Below are positions 19,830 through 29,718 of a stretch of DNA of 64,000 nucleotides, piece after piece. The stretch is from positions 2,356,001 through 2,420,000 of the forward strand of contig NZ_CP100595.1 of assembly GCF_024267655.1 (NCBI RefSeq), written 5' to 3'. The stretch comes from Arcobacter roscoffensis (GTDB lineage: Bacteria > Campylobacterota > Campylobacteria > Campylobacterales > Arcobacteraceae). Each line of letters starts with the position of its first letter. The first letter of the stretch is position 1. The notes under the pieces were generated by a model. It was not told where the DNA came from, made no database searches, and saw nothing but the letters and a program-made list of their open reading frames with translations. The translations under genes and the position numbers were made by a program.

Positions 19830-20594
19830 TTACTTTTTAAATATTGTTCCATTTTTATGATTATCATCTACTAAAAAATCATAAGCATTTGTTAAATCAA
19901 ATCCAGATGAAAGATACATGGGAATATTGTTTTTCATTAAAAAGTCAGCAGCTTTTAGTTTAGTTACAATTCCACCAGTTGCAAACTCTGAATTTGCAGT
20001 ATGTTTCATTTGTAATTCTTCTTCATTTATTGATGAAACCACTTTTAACATAACAGCATCATCATATTCACGAGGATTTTTATTATAATATCCATCTATA
20101 TCACTTAAAATTGCTAACATATCTGCATTAAAATGATATGCAACATGGGCTGCCAATTGATCATTATCACCAAATAAAAGTTCATCATTTGCAATAACAT
20201 CATTTTCATTTATAATAGGAAGTATTTTATTTTCAAGTAATATTTCCATTACATTTTGAGCATTTTTAGTTCTTTTTCTAGAATCAAAATCATCAGCAAT
20301 TAAAAGCATTTGAGCACAGGTAATTCCATGTTCTTTGAATCTTTTTTTATAATTTTTTAATAAAAGAGGTTGACCAATTGCAGCTAGAGCTTGTCTGTTT
20401 GCAATTTGAGTTTTATCTAGCTGGAGAGAAGTAAAACCTGCTCCAACTGCTCCTGATGACACTAAGATAACTTCATAATTTTTGTCATTTTTTAATTTAG
20501 CAATTAAATCAACTAAAGCTGATAATCTTTCAATTGCTAACTGCCCGTCTTGTGTTAAGACAGCAGTTCCTACTTTTATTACTAATCTTTTCAT
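19830..20594 (-). CDS. proB: Glutamate 5-kinase, short form
   Basis: A 254-residue amino-acid kinase that phosphorylates glutamate in the first step of proline synthesis. It starts [10 protein letters not shown], and S-S-G-A-V-G-A-G and I-N-E-N-D-V are conserved. The C-terminal PUA domain of E. coli ProB is absent, a form common in Campylobacterota. proA is not adjacent. It overlaps obgE by 4 bp. Confidence 0.94.
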   Translation of the reverse strand: MKRLVIKVGTAVLTQDGQLAIERLSALVDLIAKLKNDKNYEVILVSSGAVGAGFTSLQLDKTQIANRQALAAIGQPLLLKNYKKRFKEHGITCAQMLLIADDFDSRKRTKNAQNVMEILLENKILPIINENDVIANDELLFGDNDQLAAHVAYHFNADMLAILSDIDGYYNKNPREYDDAVMLKVVSSINEEELQMKHTANSEFATGGIVTKLKAADFLMKNNIPMYLSSGFDLTNAYDFLVDDNHKNGTIFKK

Positions 20595-21682
20595 TTACCT
20601 TGTTCCAACAATTTATATAACGAAAACTTAATAGCTTCAATATTTTTTCTTGTAATTGAAGAAATTGGTAAGACAAAAAATGGTTTACTATTATCAAATC
20701 TATTATAAGTTAAATCTTGTACATAATATGGTAATTCTTTCCCAAAACCAAACTCATTTGAGTTTGACTCTTCTAAGCCAATGTCAGCAATGAATTTTTT
20801 AATATCACCAATTAAATCTTCGCCATAATATCCATCAGTTTTACTTAAAGCTATTGCAAAGTTTCTTGTTGATAATTCACTTGAGAATTTAGAAACTTCT
20901 TCTTTTAAAACATTATATTGATCAATCATAGTTCTGTAATTTGCCACATCAATTAAGAAAAGTAGCGTTTTTGTTCTTTCAATATGTTTTAAGAATTCTA
21001 AACCTAAACCTCTACCATCAGCAGCACCATCAATAATCCCTGGAATATCTGCCATTACAAATGAGTTATAATCACCAACTTCAACAACTCCAAGCTTTGG
21101 AGTAAGTGTAGTAAACTCATAATTAGCTACTTCTGGACTTGCATTTGATGTTGTAGAAATAAGTGTTGATTTACCAACATTTGGATATCCAACTAAACCT
21201 ACATCTGCAATTAGTTTTAATTCTAATCTAATATTTTTTGTTTGACCTGGAAGTCCTGGTTGAAAATATGTTGGTCTTTGATTTCTAGAGTTTTTAAAGT
21301 GTACATTACCTAGTCCACCTTTTCCACCTTCTAAAAGTTTAACCTTTTCACCCTCTTCTACTAAATCTAATAAAAGCTCTCCTGAATCTTCATCAATAAC
21401 TTGTGTTCCAGGAGGAACTGTAAGAATTAAAGCATCTGCTGACTTTCCAGTCATTCTAGAACCCATTCCTTGTTTTCCATTATCAGCTCTAAAAACTTTT
21501 CTTCCCTTGTAAAAAGATAAAGTGTCGGTGTTGTTATCTACTACAAAATAAACATCACCACCTTTTCCACCATCTCCTCCGTCAGGACCACCTTTTACTA
21601 CAAATTTTTCTCTTCTAAACGAAGCACAACCTTGTCCACCTTTACCCGATGAAACTGAAAATTTGGCACTATCTATAAACAT
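20591..21682 (-). CDS. obgE: Obg-family GTPase
   Basis: A 363-residue ribosome-associated GTPase. The N-terminal glycine-rich Obg fold (1-157) starts [18 protein letters not shown]. The G domain has G-Y-P-N-V-G-K-S-T (G1), the D-I-P-G-I switch II (G3) and L-S-K-T-D (G4). It is involved in large-subunit assembly and stress control. A terminator separates it from rpmA, so it probably has its own promoter in the 128-bp gap. Confidence 0.96.
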   Translation of the reverse strand: MFIDSAKFSVSSGKGGQGCASFRREKFVVKGGPDGGDGGKGGDVYFVVDNNTDTLSFYKGRKVFRADNGKQGMGSRMTGKSADALILTVPPGTQVIDEDSGELLLDLVEEGEKVKLLEGGKGGLGNVHFKNSRNQRPTYFQPGLPGQTKNIRLELKLIADVGLVGYPNVGKSTLISTTSNASPEVANYEFTTLTPKLGVVEVGDYNSFVMADIPGIIDGAADGRGLGLEFLKHIERTKTLLFLIDVANYRTMIDQYNVLKEEVSKFSSELSTRNFAIALSKTDGYYGEDLIGDIKKFIADIGLEESNSNEFGFGKELPYYVQDLTYNRFDNSKPFFVLPISSITRKNIEAIKFSLYKLLEQGK

Positions 21683-21751
21683 TATAAACCTCCACGGTAT
21701 ATGTAAAATAAAAAATCAACTAATATTAACTTTTTATTTTACATTTTAAAT

Positions 21752-21788
21752 AAAAAAAGGGTGCAGGCAAAGAAGCCATACACCCTTT
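21752..21788 (-). terminator. Rho-independent terminator after rplU-rpmA
   Basis: On the minus strand, AAAGGGTG and CACCCTTT arms (21756-21763 and 21781-21788), with inner GGC/GCC pairs, are followed by a run of seven T and more T-rich sequence. It sits 23 nt after the rpmA stop. Confidence 0.85.
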
Positions 21789-21810
21789 AAATCATTTTTC
21801 TCTTCAGAAA

Positions 21811-22065
21811 TTATGAAGCGTAAACTGAAACTTTTTTTCTTTTTTTATCTTTAGTTTCAAATTTAACAACACCATCAATTAAAGAATAAATTGTATGATC
21901 TTTTCCGATACCAACGTTTGCACCTACGTGTACTTTTGTTCCTCTTTGTCTTAAGATGATGTTACCAGCTCTTACTACTTCCCCACCAAATTTCTTAACA
22001 CCAAGTCTTTTTCCAGCTGAATCTCTATTATTTTGTGTAGATCCTTGACCTTTTTTGTGAGCCAT
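21811..22065 (-). CDS. rpmA: 50S ribosomal protein L27
   Basis: An 84-residue protein with the L27 signature: N-terminal A-H-K-K-G-Q-G-S-T and G-x-I-I-x-R-Q-R-G-T near residue 35. Its N-terminus reaches the peptidyl-transferase centre. There is no N-terminal pre-peptide of the kind found in Firmicutes. It follows rplU by 25 nt. Confidence 0.98.
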   Translation of the reverse strand: MAHKKGQGSTQNNRDSAGKRLGVKKFGGEVVRAGNIILRQRGTKVHVGANVGIGKDHTIYSLIDGVVKFETKDKKRKKVSVYAS

Positions 22066-22090
22066 ACTATTATCTCCTTGAAATTATTGC

Positions 22091-22408
22091 TTATGCAGCA
22101 ATTTTAGTAATTCTAATTTTTGTGAAGCTTTTTCTGAAACCTCTTTTTAACTTAGAATCTTTTCTTCTTCTTTTTTTGTAAATAATTACTTTTCTATCTC
22201 TATTTACACCTGTACCATCTAAAACTACTTCTGCTTCAACTTTTGCAGCTGATACAGCATCACCAGTTTTTAATTCACCATCGTTTACAGCTAAAACATC
22301 AGTGATTTCTAAAGTTTCTTTAGCAGCTTTACCAGTATAATCAATGTTCAGGATATCTCCCTCAGAAACTTTATACTGTTTTCCACCACACTTAATAATT
22401 GCGTACAT
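22091..22408 (-). CDS. rplU: 50S ribosomal protein L21
   Basis: A 105-residue protein with the family start [14 protein letters not shown] and the C-terminal [13 protein letters not shown] block that binds 23S rRNA. It is the first gene of the rplU-rpmA operon and is preceded by a leader of about 80 nt. Confidence 0.98.
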   Translation of the reverse strand: MYAIIKCGGKQYKVSEGDILNIDYTGKAAKETLEITDVLAVNDGELKTGDAVSAAKVEAEVVLDGTGVNRDRKVIIYKKRRRKDSKLKRGFRKSFTKIRITKIAA

Positions 22409-22496
22409 TTTTCTTCCTCATAATATTCAGTTCTCTATGCTAACTTCTCGTTGACAGTTCATGCTAACTTTAATTTTCGAACCGGAATACTATCTT

Positions 22497-22524
22497 ATTT
22501 TACTTTAAACTTTGTTTAAGTCAA
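22497..22524 (-). promoter_or_regulatory. Candidate rplU promoter
   Basis: On the minus strand TTGACT (22519-22524) and TAAAAT (22497-22502) are separated by 16 nt. Transcription would begin near 22490, leaving a leader of about 80 nt before rplU that contains a direct repeat (see findings). Confidence 0.55.
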
Positions 22525-22537
22525 GTTTCTTAATTGC

Positions 22538-22921
22538 TTAATGGTAATCACTTGCCATTGCAACAGCATCAATCATTATTAAAGAATTCATTGGTAAACC
22601 ATTAGTAGAGATTGTACTTCTAGCAGGTTTATGTTCACCAAATGCTTCTGCAAAAAGTACATTTACTACACCAAAATCTTCAATATTTTCTAAGTAAATC
22701 GATACTTTTACAACATTATTCATACCACTTTCAGCATCTTCTAAAAGTGTTCTTAAATTTGATAAAACTTGTCTTGTTTGTATTTTTATATCTCTTTCAA
22801 CTAAAGTTCCATCTAAAGTTACAGGAACTTGTGCTGATGTATAAATCATACCATTTACTTTTATCGCAGGAGAGTAAGGTCCAATTGCTGCAGGTAAATT
22901 ATCACTTTCTATAAATTTCAT
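22538..22921 (-). CDS. ridA: RidA/YjgF-family enamine/imine deaminase
   Basis: A 127-residue cytoplasmic protein. The start is L-P-A-A-I-G-P-Y-S-P-A, and the active-site Arg lies in K-P-A-R-S-T-I, a key RidA residue. It removes reactive 2-aminoacrylate made by PLP enzymes. It stands alone between the rplU promoter and dnaG. Confidence 0.93.
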   Translation of the reverse strand: MKFIESDNLPAAIGPYSPAIKVNGMIYTSAQVPVTLDGTLVERDIKIQTRQVLSNLRTLLEDAESGMNNVVKVSIYLENIEDFGVVNVLFAEAFGEHKPARSTISTNGLPMNSLIMIDAVAMASDYH

Positions 22922-22999
22922 TATTCTTTCCTCTTTTCTTATTCAATATACGAAATTCTACAGAAACTATACTAGTAAAAAAATAAAAAGAAAAATTAA

Positions 23000-24634
23000 T
23001 TATAAATCATAAGTTACAAGTTTACCTAATTTAAGTTGCCTTAAGGCATCTTGAGTTTTTCTAAGTAGAGAACCTTTTTCTCTTAAAGATAAGTTCTTAT
23101 CATATTTTAACTCATTAAGTTTTTTGGTATAAAACTTATAAAGTAAAATTAACAGCTCTTTATCTAATCTTTCATCATCATAATTTTCTAATTTCTCATT
23201 TAAAGTAATTGCATTTAAAGATATGTTCTTAATATCACTAATCAATAATTCAAACTCATTTCTGTGTACTTCAAACATAGAAGAATCAATTAAATCTAAA
23301 ACTGAATCTAATCTACTTGGTTTTTCTAAAATAGCTTTTATAATACATAATTCTTGAATATTTACTTTTGATAAATCAACTTGCATTGGCCTACTAATAT
23401 CAGTTGACACTTTCACAAGATTTTCTCTAATGTTTAATTTTTGTGCAATGTATCTTTTATACTCATCTTGATATAAAACACCTAATGATTTTAAATAGTC
23501 ATTTGCCTCAATTAATGCTTTTTGTTTTTGTGCAGCATTATTTATGTCATATTTTGAGACAATATAATCAATACTATATGGAATAAAATCAACAGGACTT
23601 GTAAACATCCTATCTAGTTCTTCAATCTTTCCATCTTTTACCATATCAGCTGGGTCTTTTCCCTCACCAAAGATAACAACACCACCTTCAAATTCACCTT
23701 GTGACAACATAACAGATGCTTTAAAAGCAGCAGCAAGTCCTGCTTTGTCACCATCATAAGCAAGAATCACCTTTGGTTCACCTCTTCTAATAAGTGGTAA
23801 GTGATCTTTTGTAAGAGCAGTTCCTAAGGTTGCAACTGCTGTATTAAAGCCTGCTTGATGAAGCATTATTACATCTAGATAACCTTCACAAACAATTAAT
23901 CTATTTTTTTTATAAATATTCTCTTTTGCTAAATGATAACCGTATAAAAGTCTTGATTTATTAAAAAGTTTTGTTTGCGGAGAGTTTACATATTTTGCAT
24001 TATGCCCTGTGATTGTTCTACCACCAAAGCCTACTATTTTTCCATTTATAGCATATATAGGAAAGGTGATTCTTTCAATAAATCTTGAGTATAAGCCATT
24101 TGTACCTGTGTCAATTACACCTAAATCAATGGCTTCATTTAAATTATAATGATTTGATTTTAGAAAATTTATTGTGTCATTTGATTTTGGAGCATAGCCT
24201 ATTTCAAATTTTTCTATAAAAAACTCGGAAATACCCCTACTTTTTATATATTCTTTAGCAGTATTATTATTTACAAATAATTTTTGATAAAATCTATTTA
24301 CATCTTCTAAAACTTTTACGTCTTGTTTTTTTTGCTTCACATTATCGTACTCTAAATTTACATTGTACATTGAAGCTAGTTTTTCTAAAGATTCAGGATA
24401 AGATAGTTTTTCATACTCCATAACAAATTTTATAGAATCACCACCTGCTCCACAACCAAAGCAGTGATAAATCTGTTTTGAAGGGCTAACTACAAAAGAT
24501 GGAGTATCTTCGCCATGGAAGGGACAACAAGCCTTAAAATTTGCCCCAGATTTTTTCAATTCTAAAGATTGAGATACTACATCCACAATATCTAGATGGT
24601 TTTTTAAATTATCAATTGATTCTTTTTTTATCAT
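23000..24634 (-). CDS. dnaG: DNA primase
   Basis: A 544-residue enzyme that makes RNA primers for replication. The N-terminal zinc finger (about 37-64) shows C-P-F-H-G-E-D-T-P-S-F and H-C-F-G-C-G. The TOPRIM core has V-C-E-G-Y-L-D-V-I and L-A-Y-D-G-D-K-A-G. The C-terminal helicase-binding part is short and diverged, which is usual in this phylum. It is divergent from the lapB-like gene. Confidence 0.96.
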   Translation of the reverse strand: MIKKESIDNLKNHLDIVDVVSQSLELKKSGANFKACCPFHGEDTPSFVVSPSKQIYHCFGCGAGGDSIKFVMEYEKLSYPESLEKLASMYNVNLEYDNVKQKKQDVKVLEDVNRFYQKLFVNNNTAKEYIKSRGISEFFIEKFEIGYAPKSNDTINFLKSNHYNLNEAIDLGVIDTGTNGLYSRFIERITFPIYAINGKIVGFGGRTITGHNAKYVNSPQTKLFNKSRLLYGYHLAKENIYKKNRLIVCEGYLDVIMLHQAGFNTAVATLGTALTKDHLPLIRRGEPKVILAYDGDKAGLAAAFKASVMLSQGEFEGGVVIFGEGKDPADMVKDGKIEELDRMFTSPVDFIPYSIDYIVSKYDINNAAQKQKALIEANDYLKSLGVLYQDEYKRYIAQKLNIRENLVKVSTDISRPMQVDLSKVNIQELCIIKAILEKPSRLDSVLDLIDSSMFEVHRNEFELLISDIKNISLNAITLNEKLENYDDERLDKELLILLYKFYTKKLNELKYDKNLSLREKGSLLRKTQDALRQLKLGKLVTYDL

Positions 24635-24718
24635 TAGGTATTATACACTTTTATTATTTTATATGAACTTTTATGATAATATACCTACTTATATTAAAAG
24701 TATGGTAAAAGGTATAGC

Positions 24719-25768
24719 TTGGACAATATAGTTTTAGAGTATAGAGACCCATTATTTGGGCTTATGATACTTGTGGCACTAATCTTTTTAATATCATTTT
24801 TTACTTATTCTTATGGAATATATAAAGAACGAGTTGCTAGAAAAGATTATAGAAAACTATCACGTAGATTTGAACTTGGAAAATTGAAAGAAGAAGATTA
24901 TGTACATCTTTATAAAACTTACAATTTACCCTTTGATTCAATTTTACTTTTAGCATCTACTTTCCTTCACAAAGGAAACTATAATAAAGCTATAAATGTA
25001 TATTTAACGCTACTTGAACATGTAAAAGATAGAGTAAAAAAAGAAGAAGTTTTAGAACTTTTAGGTGAGACATACTTCAAGGGTGGTTTTTTACAAAGAT
25101 CAAAAGATATTTTTTTAAGAATCTTAAAATTCTCACCAAGAAATAAAAATGCCTTAGTGAAACTACTTATAATTTATGAAAAATTAAATGAATTTGAAAA
25201 AGCCAAAGAAGTAACTACTTGCATAGAAGAGTTGAACGAAGATATGCAAAAAGATAAAGTTTATTTAGATGCTTTAATAATCATAAATGATCCAGTTTAC
25301 TCTTATGAAAAAAGAAGCGAACTTCTATATAAAATCTTTATAGAGAATCCAAGCATTCAAAGATTGTTTGCAGAGTTTTTATTACAATTTAATAAAGCAT
25401 TTTTTTGGGAAAATGTGGATAAATTTGATATGAAAAACTTTATGGATTTAATGTGGTACTTAAATTTTGACGATATTGATTTTGACAAAGTATACAAAAA
25501 TGAATTTCTTGTAGAACTTTACAATGCAAAAGGATATCTTGATAATTTAAATCATAGTGAAGATTTTGTATTTGATATACTAATAGCTTTAAACAAACAC
25601 GAGCATAAAACAAATGCAACTTTAGATTTTGAGTTTATTTGTTCAAGCTGTAAAAATGTACATCCAGTTTATGATAGTAGATGTCCCCATTGTCATAGTA
25701 TTTTAACTTTTAATGTAAAACATAATTTATCTAAGGGATTTGATGAAGCAAATCAATCTTTACAGTGA
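24719..25768 (+). CDS. LapB-like membrane-anchored TPR protein with rubredoxin-type zinc knuckle
   Basis: A 349-residue protein with a TTG start at 24719, supported by AAAGG about 8 nt upstream. One membrane helix (about 14-31) is followed by TPR-like helices through about 200. A C-terminal C-x2-C-x12-C-x2-C knuckle (F-I-C-S-S-C-K ... C-P-H-C-H) lies at about 307-328. This order matches E. coli LapB/YciM, which controls lipopolysaccharide synthesis by steering FtsH to LpxC. Orthology is inferred from architecture only. The end overlaps rnhA. Confidence 0.7.
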   Translation: MDNIVLEYRDPLFGLMILVALIFLISFFTYSYGIYKERVARKDYRKLSRRFELGKLKEEDYVHLYKTYNLPFDSILLLASTFLHKGNYNKAINVYLTLLEHVKDRVKKEEVLELLGETYFKGGFLQRSKDIFLRILKFSPRNKNALVKLLIIYEKLNEFEKAKEVTTCIEELNEDMQKDKVYLDALIIINDPVYSYEKRSELLYKIFIENPSIQRLFAEFLLQFNKAFFWENVDKFDMKNFMDLMWYLNFDDIDFDKVYKNEFLVELYNAKGYLDNLNHSEDFVFDILIALNKHEHKTNATLDFEFICSSCKNVHPVYDSRCPHCHSILTFNVKHNLSKGFDEANQSLQ

Positions 25769-26186
25769 TGGTTCTAGTTTAGGAAATCCAGGTCCTGGTG
25801 GCTGGGGTACAATTCTAGAATACAATGGAAATGAAAAAGAGTTATGTGGTGGACAAATGAACACTACTAATAATCAAATGGAATTAAAAGGTGTAATTGA
25901 AGGACTTAGAGCCTTAAAAGAGCCTTGTGAAGTTCATATTATATCTGATTCTACATATGTAGTAAAAGCAATAAATGAATGGTTAGCAGGATGGATAAGA
26001 AATAACTGGAAAAATGCCAGTAAAAAGCCTGTGAAAAATATAGAATTTTGGCAAGAGTACCTAGAAGTTTCAAAACACCACAAAGTAAAAGCAACTTGGG
26101 TAAAAGGTCATGCAGGACACGAACATAATGAAAGATGTGATATACTTGCAAGAACCTTTGCAGAAGAGCTAAGAGATAATCAATAA
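25743..26186 (+). CDS. rnhA: Ribonuclease HI
   Basis: About 147 residues. It starts [17 protein letters not shown], with the first catalytic Asp in Y-S-D. The acidic set continues with Glu in Q-M-E-L-K and Asp in I-S-D-S-T-Y. K-G-H-A-G-H holds the flexible His. It removes RNA from RNA-DNA hybrids. I chose the ATG at 25743 (AAGGG about 7 nt upstream) over the TTG one codon earlier. The start lies inside the preceding gene. Confidence 0.95.
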   Translation: MKQINLYSDGSSLGNPGPGGWGTILEYNGNEKELCGGQMNTTNNQMELKGVIEGLRALKEPCEVHIISDSTYVVKAINEWLAGWIRNNWKNASKKPVKNIEFWQEYLEVSKHHKVKATWVKGHAGHEHNERCDILARTFAEELRDNQ

Positions 26187-26199
26187 AGAAAGGAAAAAA

Positions 26200-26877
26200 A
26201 TGAGTGATTATACAAAATTAGAGAAGTGTTTGGGTTATCAGTTTAAAGATAAAAATCTGATAATCGAAGCACTTACTCACAAAAGTTTTAAAAAACCATA
26301 CAATAATGAAAGATTAGAGTTTTTAGGTGATGCAGTTTTAAACTTAATAGTTGGAGAATATTTATTTAAGAAGTTCCCTAAATCAAATGAAGGTGAATTA
26401 TCAAAAATAAGAGCATCATTAGTAAATGAAACAGGTTTTACAAAACTTGCAAATGAAATAAAACTTGGCGAATATATATTTATATCAACAGCTGAAGAAA
26501 GAAACAAAGGTAGAAGTAAAGCTTCAATTCTTTCTGATGCTTTTGAAGCAATCATGGGTGCTGTATATTTAGAGTCAGGTTTAGAAACTTTAAAGCCAAT
26601 AATTCTAAAACTACTAGAAGAGTCTTATGACAAAATTAATCTAGATGTGTTATTTAGTGATTATAAAACTGCTCTACAAGAAATAACTCAAGCACAGTTT
26701 GGTTCTATTCCTGAATATAAAATCGAAGGTTCATATGGACCAGATCATAAAAAAGAGTTTGAAGTCTCAATTTGGATTGATGGTCAAACATACGGAACAG
26801 CAAAAGGAAAAAGTAAAAAACTAGCACAGCAAGCTGTTGCTAAAATAGCTATTAAAAAGTTAAAAGGAAGTAAGTAA
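26200..26877 (+). CDS. rnc: Ribonuclease III
   Basis: A 225-residue double-strand RNA endonuclease. The signature [12 protein letters not shown] lies near residue 37. [10 protein letters not shown] holds the second catalytic acidic pair. The C-terminal dsRNA-binding domain (about 155-225) ends [12 protein letters not shown]. It processes rRNA. Its stop overlaps the aroC start by one base. Confidence 0.97.
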   Translation: MSDYTKLEKCLGYQFKDKNLIIEALTHKSFKKPYNNERLEFLGDAVLNLIVGEYLFKKFPKSNEGELSKIRASLVNETGFTKLANEIKLGEYIFISTAEERNKGRSKASILSDAFEAIMGAVYLESGLETLKPIILKLLEESYDKINLDVLFSDYKTALQEITQAQFGSIPEYKIEGSYGPDHKKEFEVSIWIDGQTYGTAKGKSKKLAQQAVAKIAIKKLKGSK

Positions 26878-27956
26878 TGAATACCTTTGGACATAGATTT
26901 AAATTTACTACATTTGGAGAATCACACGGTAAAGCCTTAGGTTGTATTGTAGATGGTGTTCCAGCAGGTATTAAAATTGATGAAGAGTTTATCCAAAGTG
27001 AAATGGATAGAAGAAAACCTGGTCAAAACAAATACGCAACATCTAGAAAAGAAGGTGATAAAGTAGAGATACTTTCTGGGGTATTTGAAGGAATAACAAC
27101 AGGAACTCCTATTTCAATGGTAATTTTTAATGAAAATCAAAAATCAAAAGATTACACAAATGTAAAAGACCTTTTTAGACCAGGTCATGCAGACTTTACT
27201 TATTTTAATAAATATGGAACAAGAGACTATAGAGGTGGTGGAAGATCTAGTGCAAGAGAAACAGCTGCTAGAGTTGCAGCAGGTGCTATTGCAAAACTAA
27301 TGCTAAAAGAGCTTGATATAAAAGTACAAAGTGGTATTTGTGAAATTGATGGGGTAAAATCTGAAGAATTAAATTTTGCAAATGTATCAGATTCAGAAAT
27401 CTTCGCGCTAGACAAAAATGTAGAACAAGCTCAAAAAGATGCAATATTAGCTGCAAAAAATAAACACAATTCAGTAGGAGGAGTTGCACTTGTAAATGTT
27501 CAAGGTGCTCCTTTGGGTCTTGGTGAACCTTTATATTTTAAACTTGATTCTCAAATTGCAAATGCTATGATGAGTATAAATGCTGTAAAAGCTGTGGAAA
27601 TTGGTGATGGGACTTTAAGCTCGAGAGTTAAAGGTTATGATAATAATGACCAAATAAGAAAAGATGGTTTTAAAACAAACCACTCAGGTGGAATTCTTGG
27701 TGGTATTTCAAATGGTGATGATATAAATATAAAAGTATATTTTAAATCAACACCATCAATCTTTATCAAGCAAGAAACAGTTGATATTCATAATAATGAA
27801 GTTGATTGTGAATTAAAAGGAAGACATGATCCTTGTGTAGCAGTAAGAGGAAGTGTTGTTGCTGAATCTATGATGGCATTAGTATTGGCTGATATGGCAC
27901 TACTTAATATGTCTTCAAGAATAGAAAATGTAAAAAAAGTATATACAAAAGCATAG
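26877..27956 (+). CDS. aroC: Chorismate synthase
   Basis: A 359-residue flavin-dependent enzyme that converts EPSP to chorismate, the last shikimate step. The N-terminal F-G-E-S-H-G-K-A-L-G, the middle R-G-G-G-R-S-S-A-R-E-T and the C-terminal G-R-H-D-P-C signatures are all present. It ends the lapB-like-rnhA-rnc-aroC run and is followed by a strong terminator. Confidence 0.97.
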   Translation: MNTFGHRFKFTTFGESHGKALGCIVDGVPAGIKIDEEFIQSEMDRRKPGQNKYATSRKEGDKVEILSGVFEGITTGTPISMVIFNENQKSKDYTNVKDLFRPGHADFTYFNKYGTRDYRGGGRSSARETAARVAAGAIAKLMLKELDIKVQSGICEIDGVKSEELNFANVSDSEIFALDKNVEQAQKDAILAAKNKHNSVGGVALVNVQGAPLGLGEPLYFKLDSQIANAMMSINAVKAVEIGDGTLSSRVKGYDNNDQIRKDGFKTNHSGGILGGISNGDDINIKVYFKSTPSIFIKQETVDIHNNEVDCELKGRHDPCVAVRGSVVAESMMALVLADMALLNMSSRIENVKKVYTKA

Positions 27957-27987
27957 TTTAAACTTTTTTATATATAATTTCACTCTT

Positions 27988-28020
27988 AAGCATCTCTTTG
28001 GTCAAGGGATGCTTTTTTTA
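27988..28020 (+). terminator. Rho-independent terminator after aroC
   Basis: AAGCATC (27988-27994) pairs with GATGCTT (28008-28014), extended inward with a wobble pair, and is followed by a run of T. The position is about 30 nt after the aroC stop. Confidence 0.85.
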
Positions 28021-28030
28021 TGTTTAAAAA

Positions 28031-28144
28031 CTATTTATATTTTTTGTCTATAAAAGGAAGTATAAACTTAAAAAATATAAATACTAAAACTGCAACTACA
28101 AAAACAACTGATAAAATTACATCTATATTACTTGATTCACCCAT
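28031..28144 (-). CDS. Tiny single-pass membrane protein downstream of htpX
   Basis: A 37-residue frame with ATG at 28144, one base after the htpX stop, and a good ribosome site (AGGGAG, about 8 nt upstream). The first eight residues are polar. A hydrophobic helix spans about 9-31 (V-I-L-S-V-V-F-V-V-A-V-L), and a charged tail K-K-Y-K ends the protein. It is likely translated together with htpX. I recognise no family. A role as an HtpX partner is only a guess from position. Confidence 0.6.
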   Translation of the reverse strand: MGESSNIDVILSVVFVVAVLVFIFFKFILPFIDKKYK

Positions 28145-28145
28145 T

Positions 28146-28988
28146 TTAAAGCTCCCTTTTTAATTCTTCTAATCTAGCAATTCTATCTTCTGTTGTAGGA
28201 TGAGTTCTAAAAAAGTCTGAAAAAGATGATTTTTTAGCTGAAAAAGGATTAATTATAAACATATGAGCAGTTTGCTCTGTAGCATTATGAACTTCTCCTC
28301 TTTTTGCATAGTTCTCGAGTTTAGATAAGGCCTTTTGTAGCCCTACTGGGTTTCTAGTCATACGTGCAGCACCCTCATCTGCTAAATACTCCCTACTTCT
28401 ACTTACACTCATTTGAATAACAGTGGCTGCAATAGGAAGTAATATAGCCATAACTATTAGCATAATAGGATTTGAGTTTTGTCTACTATTTCCAAGCATT
28501 GCACCAAATTGCATCATATTAGCAAGCATTGCAATTGCACCTGCAAAAACAGCGGCAATAGTACCAATTAAGATATCATAATGTTTTATGTGAGATAACT
28601 CATGGGCAATTACGCCCTCAAGTTCTTCTTCACTTAGCATTTCATATAAACCCATTGTAACAGCAACTGCTGCGTTGTTATAGTTTCTTCCTGTTGCAAA
28701 AGCATTTGGTGTATGATCAGGGATTAAATAAACCTTTGGCATAGGAAGGTTTGCTTTTTGTACTAATCTTTCTGTGATTCTATAAATAGGATGTCTTTTA
28801 TCTTCAATTAGTGTTGCATTAAACTGTTTTAAAACATGTTTATCTGAATAGTAATAGGCATAAAAATTCATACCACTTGCTATTAAAAATGCAATAAGCA
28901 TACCATTTGTACCCGCAAAATAATAACCTATAAAAACAAAAAATACTGTAAGTAATGTCAATAAAAAAACTGTTTTGATCTGTTCCAT
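28146..28988 (-). CDS. htpX: Membrane zinc metalloprotease HtpX
   Basis: About 280 residues of the M48 family. Two N-terminal membrane helices (about 5-45) precede the zinc site H-E-L-S-H near residue 130, and two more helices lie at about 145-190. The third ligand is a Glu in S-R-E-Y-L-A-D-E. It degrades misfolded inner-membrane proteins. I place the start at 28988, where AAAGGAGT stands 7-8 nt upstream. An in-frame ATG eleven codons earlier has no such support. Confidence 0.93.
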   Translation of the reverse strand: MEQIKTVFLLTLLTVFFVFIGYYFAGTNGMLIAFLIASGMNFYAYYYSDKHVLKQFNATLIEDKRHPIYRITERLVQKANLPMPKVYLIPDHTPNAFATGRNYNNAAVAVTMGLYEMLSEEELEGVIAHELSHIKHYDILIGTIAAVFAGAIAMLANMMQFGAMLGNSRQNSNPIMLIVMAILLPIAATVIQMSVSRSREYLADEGAARMTRNPVGLQKALSKLENYAKRGEVHNATEQTAHMFIINPFSAKKSSFSDFFRTHPTTEDRIARLEELKREL

Positions 28989-29057
28989 ACCTACTCCTTT
29001 TCTAATATAATATTCTATCAAATATTTTTTAATAAATATTTAATTTTTATAAATTAA

Positions 29058-29072
29058 TTGGAAAGTTTCCAA
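29058..29072. promoter_or_regulatory. 15-bp palindrome in the htpX/sixA divergent region
   Basis: TTGGAAA-G-TTTCCAA is a perfect palindrome around one central base, about 70 nt upstream of htpX and 130 nt upstream of sixA. It could be an operator for a dimeric repressor. The rest of this 207-bp gap shows only AT-rich sequence. Confidence 0.35.
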
Positions 29073-29201
29073 GTGAAGAATTCAAGCAGTTTTATAAGTA
29101 TAAATCTAAATATAACTTATATTTTACATTTAGTAAAAAATTTTATAACAAAAAAAGCTAAAATGCTTTAAAATCTTATATATAAAACAAAAAGAGTGAA
29201 G

Positions 29202-29684
29202 ATGAAAAAGTTATTTATAGTTAGACACGCACAAAAAGAAGTAGAAAAAGCAGGTCAAGATGATTATGATAGACCTTTAAGTAAAAAAGGATTAAAAGAT
29301 TCTCAAGATATGGCAAATAAACTTTTTGAAAAAAGTTTCAGACCTGATTTAATAGTTTCAAGTCCATCAGTAAGAACAAGACAAACATCAGAAATTTTTG
29401 CTAAAACATTAAGATATACAAAATCAATAATGTATAATGAAGTATTATATATGGCTTATCTAAATGAATTACAAGAAACCTTAACATATACATTTGATAC
29501 AGTTGATAGCATGATTCTTGTAGGGCATAATCCATCTTTAACAACACTTGCTTTTACACTAGCAGATTTCAAAGAAGAAATAGAAATGGGTGGTATGATT
29601 GAAATAGAGTTTGATTGTAACTCTTGGATAGAAATATCAAAAGATAACGCAAGATTAATATCTTACGAAAAGCCAATTAATTAA
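29202..29684 (+). CDS. sixA: SixA-type histidine phosphatase
   Basis: About 160 residues of the histidine phosphatase superfamily. The catalytic start is F-I-V-R-H-A-Q-K, and the second His lies in I-L-V-G-H-N-P-S near residue 110. SixA removes phosphate from phosphohistidine in phosphotransfer proteins, which may matter in a region so rich in histidine kinases. The ATG at 29202 (AAGAG upstream) is preferred to the GTG two codons earlier. Confidence 0.85.
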   Translation: MKKLFIVRHAQKEVEKAGQDDYDRPLSKKGLKDSQDMANKLFEKSFRPDLIVSSPSVRTRQTSEIFAKTLRYTKSIMYNEVLYMAYLNELQETLTYTFDTVDSMILVGHNPSLTTLAFTLADFKEEIEMGGMIEIEFDCNSWIEISKDNARLISYEKPIN

Positions 29685-29690
29685 GAGCTT

Positions 29691-29718
29691 AAAATAAAGA
29701 GTAAAAACTCTTTATTTT
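29691..29718. terminator. Bidirectional terminator between sixA and mnmE
   Basis: A perfect 11-bp inverted repeat (29691-29701 with 29708-29718) has a TAAAAA loop, with A-runs on one side and T-runs on the other. It overlaps the mnmE stop codon, at the meeting point of convergent genes. Confidence 0.75.

Noticed and set aside
22471-22490. GGTTCGAAA on the minus strand, like a tRNA T-loop
   Set aside because: No acceptor stem, anticodon arm or D-arm can be drawn around it; it lies in the rplU leader.
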